Shown in pieces: positions 1 to 6,460 of a DNA stretch of 27,609 nt. Below the pieces are notes generated by a model, which saw only the letters and a list, made by a program, of their open reading frames with translations, ran no database searches and had not been told where the DNA came from. Made by a program: the position numbers and the translations under genes. Each line of letters starts with the position of its first letter. Positions within the stretch are counted from its first letter, which is position 1. Source of the DNA: a virus; IMG/VR virus record IMGVR_UViG_3300021475_000048, positions 1 through 27,609 of that record. One strand, given 5' to 3'.

Positions 1-801
1 AGCAATGACCTGATCCGCCGCTCGCCGATCGGCGTCGAGGAGATCGTGCGCGACGATCTCGTGCAGACGATCGCGCGGCGCGAGGACTTGGCATTCCTAC
101 GCGGCGACGGCACCGACAAGGGGCCGATCGGAATGCGCCATCTCGTGTTGCCGGCGAACCTGATAACGGTCGCCGCCATGCCGGCGACGCCGGCAGCGGG
201 CGATCAGTTGACCGCGATCCTCGCCGCGTCGTCGGCGGCGATCCTCGCCTTGCAAAACGGTATGTCCCGCATGATCCGACCGACGTGGATCATGTCGCCG
301 ACGCTCGTGCGCTTTATCGCGCTCGCTCGCGATCAGGTCGGCGGTTTCTACTTCAAGGATGAGATCGAGCGCGGCATGTGGGAAGGCTACCCGGTCCGCA
401 CGACGCAGCAGATACCGACCAACCTCGTGATGACGACATTCACCAAGGCGTCGGAGATTTACTTTGTCGATATGGCCGACTTCGTCATCGCGGACACGTA
501 CAATGTCGTCGTCGATGCGTCCGACGTCGCAGCCTACAATGACGGCACGTCAATGGTCTCATCGTTCCAGCGCGATCAATCGCTGTTCCGTGTGATCGCC
601 GAGCACGATTGCAACATGCGACACCTTCAATCGCTTGTCGTGTTGCTCACGCAGGATTGGGGCTTCTCCGGTGTTCCCGGCGCGCCTGGGGCGCCTTACT
701 CGACGCAACCGCTCAACCCAACGTGGTCGCAGGCAACCGCGATCCGGCCAGCCGTCGCGACCGGCGCGAACCCGCCGCCGACGCTGACCGATCCTCCGTA
801 A
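1..801 (+). CDS. Major capsid protein, HK97 fold (C-terminal part)
   Basis: The reading frame is open from the first base, so the 5' end lies outside the window; about 266 residues are visible. The opening residues SNDLIRRSPIG, then VRDDL, REDLAFLRGDG and KGPIGMRH, are typical of the middle of HK97-family phage major capsid proteins, where the sub-unit forms the icosahedral shell. The segment around FKDEIERGMWEGYPVRTTQQIPTN is the usual capsid P-domain region followed by a beta strand. The last 45 residues are Pro/Ala/Gly rich and look like a flexible tail. It is the first gene of the structural operon seen here, followed after 25 bases by small head genes. The capsid family call is firm; any N-terminal scaffold or protease region cannot be judged. 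Confidence 0.9.
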   Translation, partial: SNDLIRRSPIGVEEIVRDDLVQTIARREDLAFLRGDGTDKGPIGMRHLVLPANLITVAAMPATPAAGDQLTAILAASSAAILALQNGMSRMIRPTWIMSPTLVRFIALARDQVGGFYFKDEIERGMWEGYPVRTTQQIPTNLVMTTFTKASEIYFVDMADFVIADTYNVVVDASDVAAYNDGTSMVSSFQRDQSLFRVIAEHDCNMRHLQSLVVLLTQDWGFSGVPGAPGAPYSTQPLNPTWSQATAIRPAVATGANPPPTLTDPP

Positions 802-826
802 TTCTAACAAACCTGGGAGACGCATA

Positions 827-1237
827 ATGTCGGTGGAGGGAATTCCGCAACGCGATGTGGTGGTCACGTTTTCCAAGCACTTCGCGAGCTACAATGCCGG
901 CGAGTCCGCCGCCTTCACAGCGGACGAAGCGGCGCGGCTCGCCGAGCAAGGCGTGACCGGCGAAGCCCCTCCACCGACCGCGCCGCCTGCGGTTGTCGCC
1001 GTGCCTTATGTCGAGCAGGTGGGCGCAACGCTCACTTGCACGATGGGGGAGTGGAGCGGCGAGCCGACCGCTTACGCCTATCAGTGGCAGCTTGACGGCG
1101 CGAACGTCGGCGCCGATTCCGCGACCGTTGACGTAACCCCCGCCGCCGTCGGGCTTACCGCGACCTGCGTCGTAACGGCGACGAACGCGAACGGCTCGAC
1201 CACAGCGCCACCGTCGAATGGCGTTGTCGTAACATAG
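827..1237 (+). CDS. Small head-region protein with Ig-like domain
   Basis: 136 residues. Residues about 8-40 (FSKHFASYNAGE, then an Ala-rich segment) resemble the short protein encoded immediately downstream. Residues about 60-136 look like a bacterial or phage Ig-like domain: a Cys at the strand B position (LTCTMGEW), then YQWQLDG, then TCVVTATNANGS, the pattern of Ig domains on phage surface proteins. A GGGAG ribosome-binding site precedes the ATG. Sitting directly after the capsid gene, it is probably a head decoration or head-completion protein exposed on the virion. The Ig-like call comes from motif pattern only. No signal peptide or membrane segment is visible. Confidence 0.75.
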   Translation: MSVEGIPQRDVVVTFSKHFASYNAGESAAFTADEAARLAEQGVTGEAPPPTAPPAVVAVPYVEQVGATLTCTMGEWSGEPTAYAYQWQLDGANVGADSATVDVTPAAVGLTATCVVTATNANGSTTAPPSNGVVVT

Positions 1238-1250
1238 GAGGACCGACCAA

Positions 1251-1463
1251 ATGAGCGGCGAAGTCGCCGGCACGCTGGTTCAGATGCGGACCATGCGACG
1301 CTTTTCGCACTACACGGCGGGCGAGCTGATCGCCGTGCCAATGGCGGCGGCGCAGGAGCTTGCCGCGAAGCGGCTCGCGCAGCCGTTGCATATCATGGTC
1401 CCGAAGCTCGCCGGGACCGAGGATCCGGCGCCGCGGCAACCGAGCGGCGTCGTCAGGAAGTAA
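1251..1463 (+). CDS. Small conserved head-region protein
   Basis: 70 residues, starting at an ATG preceded by AGGAGG. The N-terminal half carries FSHYTAGE followed by an Ala/Leu helix and matches the N-terminal module of the upstream Ig-like protein (F-x-x-Y-x-AGE, then A-x-x-LA). The two genes may therefore be an ancient tandem duplication. Small proteins with this module are common between capsid and connector genes of tailed phages; their exact role is not established. The tail is Pro/Arg rich. It lies 13 bases after the previous gene and 6 bases before the connector gene. Confidence 0.7.
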   Translation: MSGEVAGTLVQMRTMRRFSHYTAGELIAVPMAAAQELAAKRLAQPLHIMVPKLAGTEDPAPRQPSGVVRK

Positions 1464-1469
1464 CCCGCC

Positions 1470-2102
1470 GTGTATGGCGGCTTGCACGTCCTCGAAGCGC
1501 CCGCGACCGAGCCGGTGCCGGTCGATCTCGCGCGCCGGCACTGCCGGATCGACTCCGACTATGACGACGATCTGGTGGAGATGTATATACAGAACGCGCG
1601 GCTTGAGGCCGAAGCCTATCTAAACCGCGCGCTGTTCACCCAAAAGCTGCAATTCGCCATCACCTGGGCGCCGCCGCCGACCGCGACGCCGCTCGTGCCG
1701 CAGAGCTTGATCGTGTTTCCCTTGAACTGGCCGCCCTTGGCAAAGCGACCGATCGAGCTACCGCGCGCGCCGTGCCAGTCGGTCGAGCAGATCACCTGGG
1801 GGCCGCTCGGCGATATGCAGCTAGCCGATCCCGAGGATTACGACCTGAACCTTGCGGTCGATCCGGGCTATGTCGCGGTCAAGCCGCAACTGCTGCCGCG
1901 CATACCGCAACAGTCGATGCTGATCGACTACACCGCCGGCTATGACGACGCGGACCCGTCCGCGGTCCCCATGCCGATCCGGACGGCGATCCTGATCGGC
2001 ACGGCGCACTACTATGAGAACCGCGGCGACGTTCCGGCAGAGATGCCGGCGGCTTTCTATCGGCTTCTCGACCCGTATCGTCTCTGGACCTTCGCGGGAT
2101 GA
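1470..2102 (+). CDS. Head-tail connector (gp6-like)
   Basis: 210 residues from a GTG start six bases after the previous stop. The pattern of an N-terminal EAPATEPVPVDLARRHCRID, then DDDLVEMYIQNARLEAEAYLNRAL, and near the end YTAGYDDA with PIRTAILIGTAHYYENRGD, is that of the phage gp6-like/DUF3168-neighbour connector family. These proteins form a ring under the portal, linking the filled head to the neck. The mid-section (TWGPLGDM, DYDLNL) is the usual beta-rich insertion. Position between capsid and head-closure genes supports the call. The GTG is chosen because no in-frame ATG precedes the conserved N-terminus. Confidence 0.8.
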   Translation: MYGGLHVLEAPATEPVPVDLARRHCRIDSDYDDDLVEMYIQNARLEAEAYLNRALFTQKLQFAITWAPPPTATPLVPQSLIVFPLNWPPLAKRPIELPRAPCQSVEQITWGPLGDMQLADPEDYDLNLAVDPGYVAVKPQLLPRIPQQSMLIDYTAGYDDADPSAVPMPIRTAILIGTAHYYENRGDVPAEMPAAFYRLLDPYRLWTFAG

Positions 2103-2170
2103 GCCGAACACCGTCCGCGCCGGCCTTGCGGCAGGGGCTACGCGGCGCCGGAGCTTCGGGCGGATGAACC

Positions 2171-2647
2171 ATGCCGGATAATCCGTCAGGCGCTCTAGCG
2201 GCGTCGATCGGCGCGCTCCGCTGGCTGGTGACGCTCTATCGCCGCGACCAAGTGCCCGCCGACGACTTGGCGCTATCCGAGACCTTGGTCCCGATCGCGA
2301 CCGTCCACGCCGACGTCCAGCCGAGCCGGCCCTCGACGCTCTACCAGAGCACGCAGATCGACGGCCCGGTGACGCATTTCATCTACATCCGCTGGCAGGA
2401 CTATCCGGGAACGATCGACGTCGTGATCCGCTCGACCTACCGACCCAATACCGGCGACTGGCGCACCGAGCTATTCCGCGTCCGCCGCTCGACCGAGATC
2501 GCCGGTCGGAAGCGGTTCATCCAGATGGAATGCGAGCTAGAGCATAGCCGCACGACGCCCGACGACGGCGACGGCACGCGCAACGCGCTGCTAACCGAAC
2601 CATACGACGGCGCGGCTGCGGCGCCGCCTGGAGTGAACCCGCTATGA
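2171..2647 (+). CDS. Head-tail joining / head closure protein
   Basis: 158 residues. The first half, with LVTLYRRDQ, VPIATVHADVQPSRPSTLYQSTQ and THFIYIRW, followed by FRVRRSTEIAGRKRFIQMECELE, fits the small beta-barrel head-tail joining family (SPP1 gp16 / HK97 gp8 type), in which a ring closes the connector after packaging. The last 30 residues are low-complexity Gly/Pro/Asp. The stop overlaps the next start as ATGA. The 68 bases before it hold no gene I can support. Family assignment is by pattern and synteny; this family is short and divergent. Confidence 0.65.
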   Translation: MPDNPSGALAASIGALRWLVTLYRRDQVPADDLALSETLVPIATVHADVQPSRPSTLYQSTQIDGPVTHFIYIRWQDYPGTIDVVIRSTYRPNTGDWRTELFRVRRSTEIAGRKRFIQMECELEHSRTTPDDGDGTRNALLTEPYDGAAAAPPGVNPL

Positions 2648-2811
2648 ACCTAGTGCTGCTCATTATCGTCCTGCTCGTACTGTTCGGCGGCTTCGGCGGT
2701 TATTACGGCTACCGTGGCGGCTACTACGGCCCGCAGGGCTTCGGCGGCATCGGCTTGGTCCTGTTGATAATCGTCCTCTTGCTGCTGTTCGGCGGGGGCC
2801 GCTTCTGGTGA
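2644..2811 (+). CDS. Tiny DUF3309-like membrane protein with internal repeat
   Basis: 55 residues. It overlaps the upstream stop (ATGA) and the downstream GTG start (GTGA), so it is embedded in the operon. Two hydrophobic segments (about residues 3-16 and 37-51) share an almost identical core, LVLLIIVLL-x-LFGG, and flank a Gly/Tyr-rich linker (GGYYGYRGGYYGPQG). The second half resembles the short DUF3309 membrane proteins common in alphaproteobacterial chromosomes. Its role in a head-tail operon is unknown; it might insert in the host membrane or be a captured host gene. Exact double overlap supports real translation. Confidence 0.65.
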   Translation: MNLVLLIIVLLVLFGGFGGYYGYRGGYYGPQGFGGIGLVLLIIVLLLLFGGGRFW

Positions 2812-3332
2812 GCGATCTCAAGTTGACCGTCACGCACTGGGGCACGGTCGCGCTCGACAAGCGCGAGTTGACCAAGCTGATGCGCGCCGCGGGCAATGAC
2901 GTGAAAAACAAGGCCGGACGGCTTATCAATCAGAGCCAGGGCAGCGGGCGCTTGTATTCCGGACCCGCAGGCCGCTATCGCGCGTCGGCGCCAGGATCGC
3001 CGCCCGTCCGCGTCTCGGGCGATCTCCGCGCCTCGCTTAAGACCTTCGTGTTCAAGTCGGGCGAGGGCTTCGCCGTCCGCGCGCGGCAGTTCTATGCGCT
3101 GTTCCTCGAGGCCGGCGCCAAGGGCGGCGGCAACCCCGGAGCGCGCGCCGTGAAGCCGGTCAACCGCCGCACCGGTCGGCACATGCGGGCGAAGGGCGTT
3201 TATACCAAGCGCGTGCTGGAGCCGCGTCCGTTCCTCGATCGCGTCATGGCGCAGGAAGCCGGCGAGCTTGATCGCCGCGTGCGCAAGGCGCTGGAAAATG
3301 CGTTGACCTGGAAGGAAACCAAGGCGCCGTGA
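2808..3332 (+). CDS. Neck protein, HK97 gp10-like
   Basis: 174 residues from a GTG that overlaps the previous stop. A basic N-terminal helix region (RAAGNDVKNKAGRLIN) is followed by SGRLYSGPAGRYRASAPGSPP, a strand region with YALFLEAGAKGG, and the near-C-terminal VLEPRPFLDRV. These are hallmarks of the HK97 gp10 / Mu gpG-like neck or tail-completion family, which connects the tail tube to the head completion ring. Conserved phrases such as GRYRASAPGSPP and LEPRPF make the family call good. Its order, after head closure and before the tail terminator, is standard. Confidence 0.82.
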   Translation: MSDLKLTVTHWGTVALDKRELTKLMRAAGNDVKNKAGRLINQSQGSGRLYSGPAGRYRASAPGSPPVRVSGDLRASLKTFVFKSGEGFAVRARQFYALFLEAGAKGGGNPGARAVKPVNRRTGRHMRAKGVYTKRVLEPRPFLDRVMAQEAGELDRRVRKALENALTWKETKAP

Positions 3333-3922
3333 TTATGGCGGCATTCATTACCCAACTGCGGGCGAATGCTCCGATCTTTGGCGGTCGCGTTGCCGGCGCG
3401 GCGGAATTCTATGCAGGGCTGCGCAATTACAACACGTCGATGGTATTGCCCGCCGCCTATGTCCTACCGCTCGGCCAGGAAGCCGAGCCGAACCAAGTCT
3501 GGAACGGGCTAATCCAGATCATCCACAAGAGCGTCGGCGTCGCGGTCGAGCTTGACGCGCAACGCGACCGGCGCGGCCAGGACCCGTCGATGGGCTTCGA
3601 AGATATCGAAGCGCAGATATTCGCCTCGGTGCTCAATCTGGAGGTCGGCAATTGCCGCATGGTTCGCGGCGCGTCGTTCTCCGGCGCGCGGTATCTCGAT
3701 CTCGATCGCGCGCGGCTCTGGTATCAGTGGGAATTCAACATCGATTGGCAGATCACCGACGCGGACGGCGTCCAGCCGCCGTCGATACCGCTCGAAACGA
3801 TCGAGGTTGATATCTTTAAGGCGCCGGTCACGGCGGGCGATATGCCCGCCGCCGTCGTGCAAATTCCGACCGGCGACGCGCCGATCCCGCCGACCAATGG
3901 TCCCTGGCCGGATGAGCCGTAA
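3329..3922 (+). CDS. Probable tail terminator protein
   Basis: 197 residues from the GTG overlapping the previous stop; an ATG two codons later (3335) is an equally possible start. Visible features are FITQLRANAPIFGGRVAGAAEF near the start and alternating strands, ending in a Pro-rich tail (PIPPTNGPWP). Placed between the gp10-like neck gene and DUF2635/sheath, it sits exactly where Mu-type phages encode the tail terminator (Mu gp37 type), the ring that stops tube growth and binds the neck. The N-terminal pattern fits terminators, but the sequence is divergent, so synteny carries much of the weight. Confidence 0.6.
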   Translation: MIMAAFITQLRANAPIFGGRVAGAAEFYAGLRNYNTSMVLPAAYVLPLGQEAEPNQVWNGLIQIIHKSVGVAVELDAQRDRRGQDPSMGFEDIEAQIFASVLNLEVGNCRMVRGASFSGARYLDLDRARLWYQWEFNIDWQITDADGVQPPSIPLETIEVDIFKAPVTAGDMPAAVVQIPTGDAPIPPTNGPWPDEP

Positions 3923-3946
3923 CTGCACTGCATGAGGAGCGCATCG

Positions 3947-4129
3947 ATGATGATCTATCCCGTTCCGGGCCGCACCGTGCGCGATCCGGTTAGCTTTCAG
4001 GTGTTACCCGATAAGGGGCGCGAAGTTCCGGACAGTGACATGTTCTGGACGCGCCGCCTGCGCGACGGCGACGTGACCACTGATCCGCCCGTCGTCGATC
4101 CGCCAGCAGTACGCCAGGAGAGGGACTGA
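3947..4129 (+). CDS. DUF2635 protein (Mu gp38-like)
   Basis: 60 residues. The core MMIYPVPGRTVRDPVSFQVL, then GREVPDSDMFWTRRLRDGDV, is the DUF2635 signature, a small protein almost always encoded just before the Mu-type tail sheath. Its function is unknown. The frame also has an ATG at 3932, but GAGGAG at 3935-3940 is well placed for the ATG at 3947, and the family normally begins with this short Met-hydrophobic-Pro sequence, so 3947 is preferred. The C-terminus is Asp/Pro rich. It ends three bases before the sheath gene start. Confidence 0.82.
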   Translation: MMIYPVPGRTVRDPVSFQVLPDKGREVPDSDMFWTRRLRDGDVTTDPPVVDPPAVRQERD

Positions 4130-4132
4130 CCG

Positions 4133-5605
4133 ATGGGCATTAACTTTACCTACTATCCGACCAGCAACCGGGTTCCCGGCGTCTTTGTCGAGATGGACCC
4201 GAGCCAAGCGAACACGTCGCAGGTGCTACAAAAGACGCTCTTGATCGGCCAGATCACCAGCGCCGGTCAGGCGGTTGTCGATAATCCCATCTTGGTCGAG
4301 AGCCTCGCGCAAGTGCTGACGCTTTGCGGCGCCGGCTCGATCCTCGCCCAGATGGCGCAGCGTTACCTGCAGCGCGATAGCTTCGGCGCGGTCTATATGC
4401 TGCCGCTCGCCGACAATGCGGCGAGCGCCGCGGCGACCGGGACGATCACGCTGACCGGCACCGCGACCGCTTCGGGGACGCTGAATGTCTACATCGGCGG
4501 CATCCGCATTCAGTCCGTCGTCAACAGCGGCGATACCGCGACCGCTGCCGCGGCGAACCTTGAAGCGGCGATCACCGCCAACACGAATCTCGCCGTGACC
4601 GCGGTCGCAGCCGCCGACGTCCTGACGCTGACCGCAAAGAACAAGGGCGAAGCGGGCAACGATATCGTGCTGCTCCAAAACTACCTGGGCGCGGCAGGCG
4701 GCGAATATCCGGTCCCTGGGATCACCGTCGCGTTCGCGGCGATGGCGGGCGGCACCGCGAACCCGATCCTGACGAACGGCTTGGCGAACCTGTCATCGCA
4801 GCCGTATGACTTTATCTGCCTGCCCTACAATGACACCGCGTCGCTCGACGCGATGAAGTCATTCCTGGCCGACGATGTCGGTCGCTGGTCGTGGCAGGAG
4901 ATGGTCTATGGCGGATGCTTTTCCGCCTATCGCGGGACGCTCGGCGAATGCACGACGTTCGGCATGGCGCGCAATGACCAGCACATGTCTATTACGGCGT
5001 TTAACGGCTCGCCCGATCCGATCTGGATTTGGGCCGCCGAGATCACCGCGGCGAGCGCGGCGAGCTTGCGCGTCGATCCCGGCCTGCCGTTGCAATATAT
5101 CAACACGACCTTGCAGGCGCCGCCGATCGCCGATCGCTGGATTCTCGGCGAGCGCAACACGCTGCTGTATGACGGAATGAGCACGACGCGCGTCGGTGAC
5201 GATGACACGGTCATCATCGAGCGCATGGCGACAACCTACCAAAAGAATGCGGCGGGTGCGAACGATGACAGCTACCTCGACGTCGAGACGATGTATGGAT
5301 TGATGTTCGTGTCGCGCGACCTGTCCAACTATCTGCTGACCCGCTACGCGCGCAAGAAGCTGGTGAGCGATACGACGATCATTCTCGCCGGATCAAACTG
5401 CGTCAACGCGCCGATGATCCGCGCGTCGGTGATCTCCGAATATCGCGCGCTGGAGGCGGCGGGCTATGTGCAGAACAGCAGGACGTTCGCGCAGAACATC
5501 GTCGTCGAGAATGCCGGCAATGGGCTGGTGAAGATCCTCGCGCCGGTTGATTTGGTCAATCAGCTTCGGCAGATCGCGATCCTGCTCCAGTTCCGCAAGT
5601 CGTAA
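4133..5605 (+). CDS. Contractile tail sheath protein (Mu gpL family)
   Basis: 490 residues, the usual size for Mu gpL. The N-terminus has RVPGVFVEMDPSQANTSQ and TLLIGQ, typical of GpL sheaths. The middle holds the variable, protruding domain (about residues 95-210; many Ala/Thr repeats such as TGTITLTGTATASGTLNVYIGG). The C-terminal part, with YDFICLPYND, then MYGLMFVSRDLSNYLLTRYARKKL and LVKILAPVDLVNQLRQIAILLQF, makes the conserved sheath core that surrounds the tube and contracts on infection. A purine-rich ribosome-binding site (AGGAGAGGGA) precedes the ATG. It is directly followed by the tube gene, as in Mu. Confidence 0.93.
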   Translation: MGINFTYYPTSNRVPGVFVEMDPSQANTSQVLQKTLLIGQITSAGQAVVDNPILVESLAQVLTLCGAGSILAQMAQRYLQRDSFGAVYMLPLADNAASAAATGTITLTGTATASGTLNVYIGGIRIQSVVNSGDTATAAAANLEAAITANTNLAVTAVAAADVLTLTAKNKGEAGNDIVLLQNYLGAAGGEYPVPGITVAFAAMAGGTANPILTNGLANLSSQPYDFICLPYNDTASLDAMKSFLADDVGRWSWQEMVYGGCFSAYRGTLGECTTFGMARNDQHMSITAFNGSPDPIWIWAAEITAASAASLRVDPGLPLQYINTTLQAPPIADRWILGERNTLLYDGMSTTRVGDDDTVIIERMATTYQKNAAGANDDSYLDVETMYGLMFVSRDLSNYLLTRYARKKLVSDTTIILAGSNCVNAPMIRASVISEYRALEAAGYVQNSRTFAQNIVVENAGNGLVKILAPVDLVNQLRQIAILLQFRKS

Positions 5606-5612
5606 GGGGGAT

Positions 5613-5981
5613 ATGATGGCTGCATGTGAACGGCTTGCCGGTATTACCGGCGTCACCATCGATGGCAATGCATACATGGTGGTAAGCGATGTCACTTGGT
5701 CGCCGGCCAAGTGGAAGCGCGAGACGCTTGTCGGTCTCGATAGCGTCCACGGCTTTAGCGAGGTTCCGCTCCAGGGCTTCATTGAAGCCACCCTGCGCGA
5801 TAGCGGCGACATCACCGTGGGCGACTTCAACGATATGCGCTGCGTCGAGGTATTGGTCTCGCTCGCCAATGGCAAGGTGGTGGGCGGATCGAACATGTGG
5901 AACACCAGCGCGCTCGAAGTGCGCGCCGCCGAGGGCACCTTTCAGGTGCGCTTTGACGGTATCGACGTATCGGAGTCATAG
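5613..5981 (+). CDS. Tail tube protein (Mu gpM family)
   Basis: 122 residues. The pattern LAGITGVTIDGNAYMV, then KRETLVGLDSVHGFSEVPLQGFIEATLRDSGD, then LANGKVVGG, and AAEGTFQVRFDG is that of the phage tail tube family of Mu gpM: a beta-sandwich that stacks as hexamers into the rigid inner tube. The start is set by AAGGGGG a few bases upstream of ATGATG at 5613. The frame is open further upstream inside the sheath gene, but that part is not homologous. Gene order sheath then tube is as in Mu. Confidence 0.88.
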   Translation: MMAACERLAGITGVTIDGNAYMVVSDVTWSPAKWKRETLVGLDSVHGFSEVPLQGFIEATLRDSGDITVGDFNDMRCVEVLVSLANGKVVGGSNMWNTSALEVRAAEGTFQVRFDGIDVSES

Positions 5982-5984
5982 GCG

Positions 5985-6392
5985 ATGGACGCGCTCACCG
6001 ATCTCGATCTCGGTCTCGATCAGTCGCTTCCGCCGCCGCGCGAGATGGACCTCGATATCGATCCGCCGATCGAATACCTCAAGAAACACTTCACAACCTT
6101 GCATCTGGTGGAGCCGACCGCGCTGCAAGTGCAGCGCGCGGAATTCGAGATCGCCGCCGGGTCGAACATGTTCACGCTCCGGCGCTACCAGATCAAGCTG
6201 ATCGCCGAAGTCGCCGCCGTTCCGCGCGAAGTGGTCGAGAAAATGCGGATCAGTCAGATGGAGGAGGCGTGGCGTTTTTTGGAACCCTATACGCCGCTTT
6301 TCCGTCTAACTGGAAACACCTTGTCGCCGATCTTACCCGCTTCTACGGGTGGGGACCAAAAGACGCCTGGGGACTTACCGGATCAGAGTTGA
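5985..6392 (+). CDS. Tail assembly chaperone (Mu gp41-like), zero-frame product
   Basis: 135 residues in the zero frame. DLDIDPPIEYLKKHFTTLHLVEPTALQVQRAEFEI and then LRRYQIKLIAEVAAVPREVVEKM resemble the Mu-type tail assembly chaperone family that coats the tape measure protein before tube polymerisation. After the slippery site at 6275-6281 the zero-frame tail (residues about 100-135: Pro/Thr/Gly rich) is low in conserved features and probably disordered. It lies three bases after the tube gene and immediately before the tape measure, the universal place of this gene pair. It is translated with a longer frameshifted form. Confidence 0.8.
   Translation: MDALTDLDLGLDQSLPPPREMDLDIDPPIEYLKKHFTTLHLVEPTALQVQRAEFEIAAGSNMFTLRRYQIKLIAEVAAVPREVVEKMRISQMEEAWRFLEPYTPLFRLTGNTLSPILPASTGGDQKTPGDLPDQS
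6275..6281 (+). other. Programmed -1 ribosomal frameshift site
   Basis: The heptamer T TTT TTG is split in zero-frame codons as ..T TTT TTG, matching the X XXY YYZ rule for -1 slippage. The same heptamer type is used in P2-like gpE/E+E' tail chaperone genes. The -1 frame then stays open to 6460, and a zero-frame stop occurs at 6390-6392. The predicted fusion has about 158 residues (99 from the first frame, 59 from the second). A weak stem (6299-6303 with 6312-6316) lies downstream; no strong pseudoknot was found by eye. Confidence 0.8.
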
Positions 6393-6460
6393 TCTGGTGG
6401 GCCGAGCAGTCGCAGCGCATCGCTGAACGCGAGCGCGAGCTAGCCGAGCAGCGGCAATAA
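6281..6460 (+). CDS. Frameshifted C-terminal domain of the tail assembly chaperone (P2 gpE-like)
   Basis: This -1 frame segment adds about 59 residues to the chaperone. LVADLTRFYGWGPKDAWGLTGS and ELIWWAEQSQRIAER look like the GpE family (a Trp-containing helix, a short turn, then a WW-containing helix), which in P2-like and lambda-like phages is the second half of the shifted chaperone and recruits tube protein. A GTG at 6269 could in principle start it alone, but that codon has no good ribosome-binding site and would overlap the slippery site. Its stop overlaps the tape measure start (TAATG). Confidence 0.75.
   Translation, partial: GTLYAAFPSNWKHLVADLTRFYGWGPKDAWGLTGSELIWWAEQSQRIAERERELAEQRQ

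Noticed and set aside
5985-6460. Sequencing frameshift in the tail chaperone
   Set aside because: The slippery heptamer in correct phase and the family's known frameshift make a programmed event more likely than an error.
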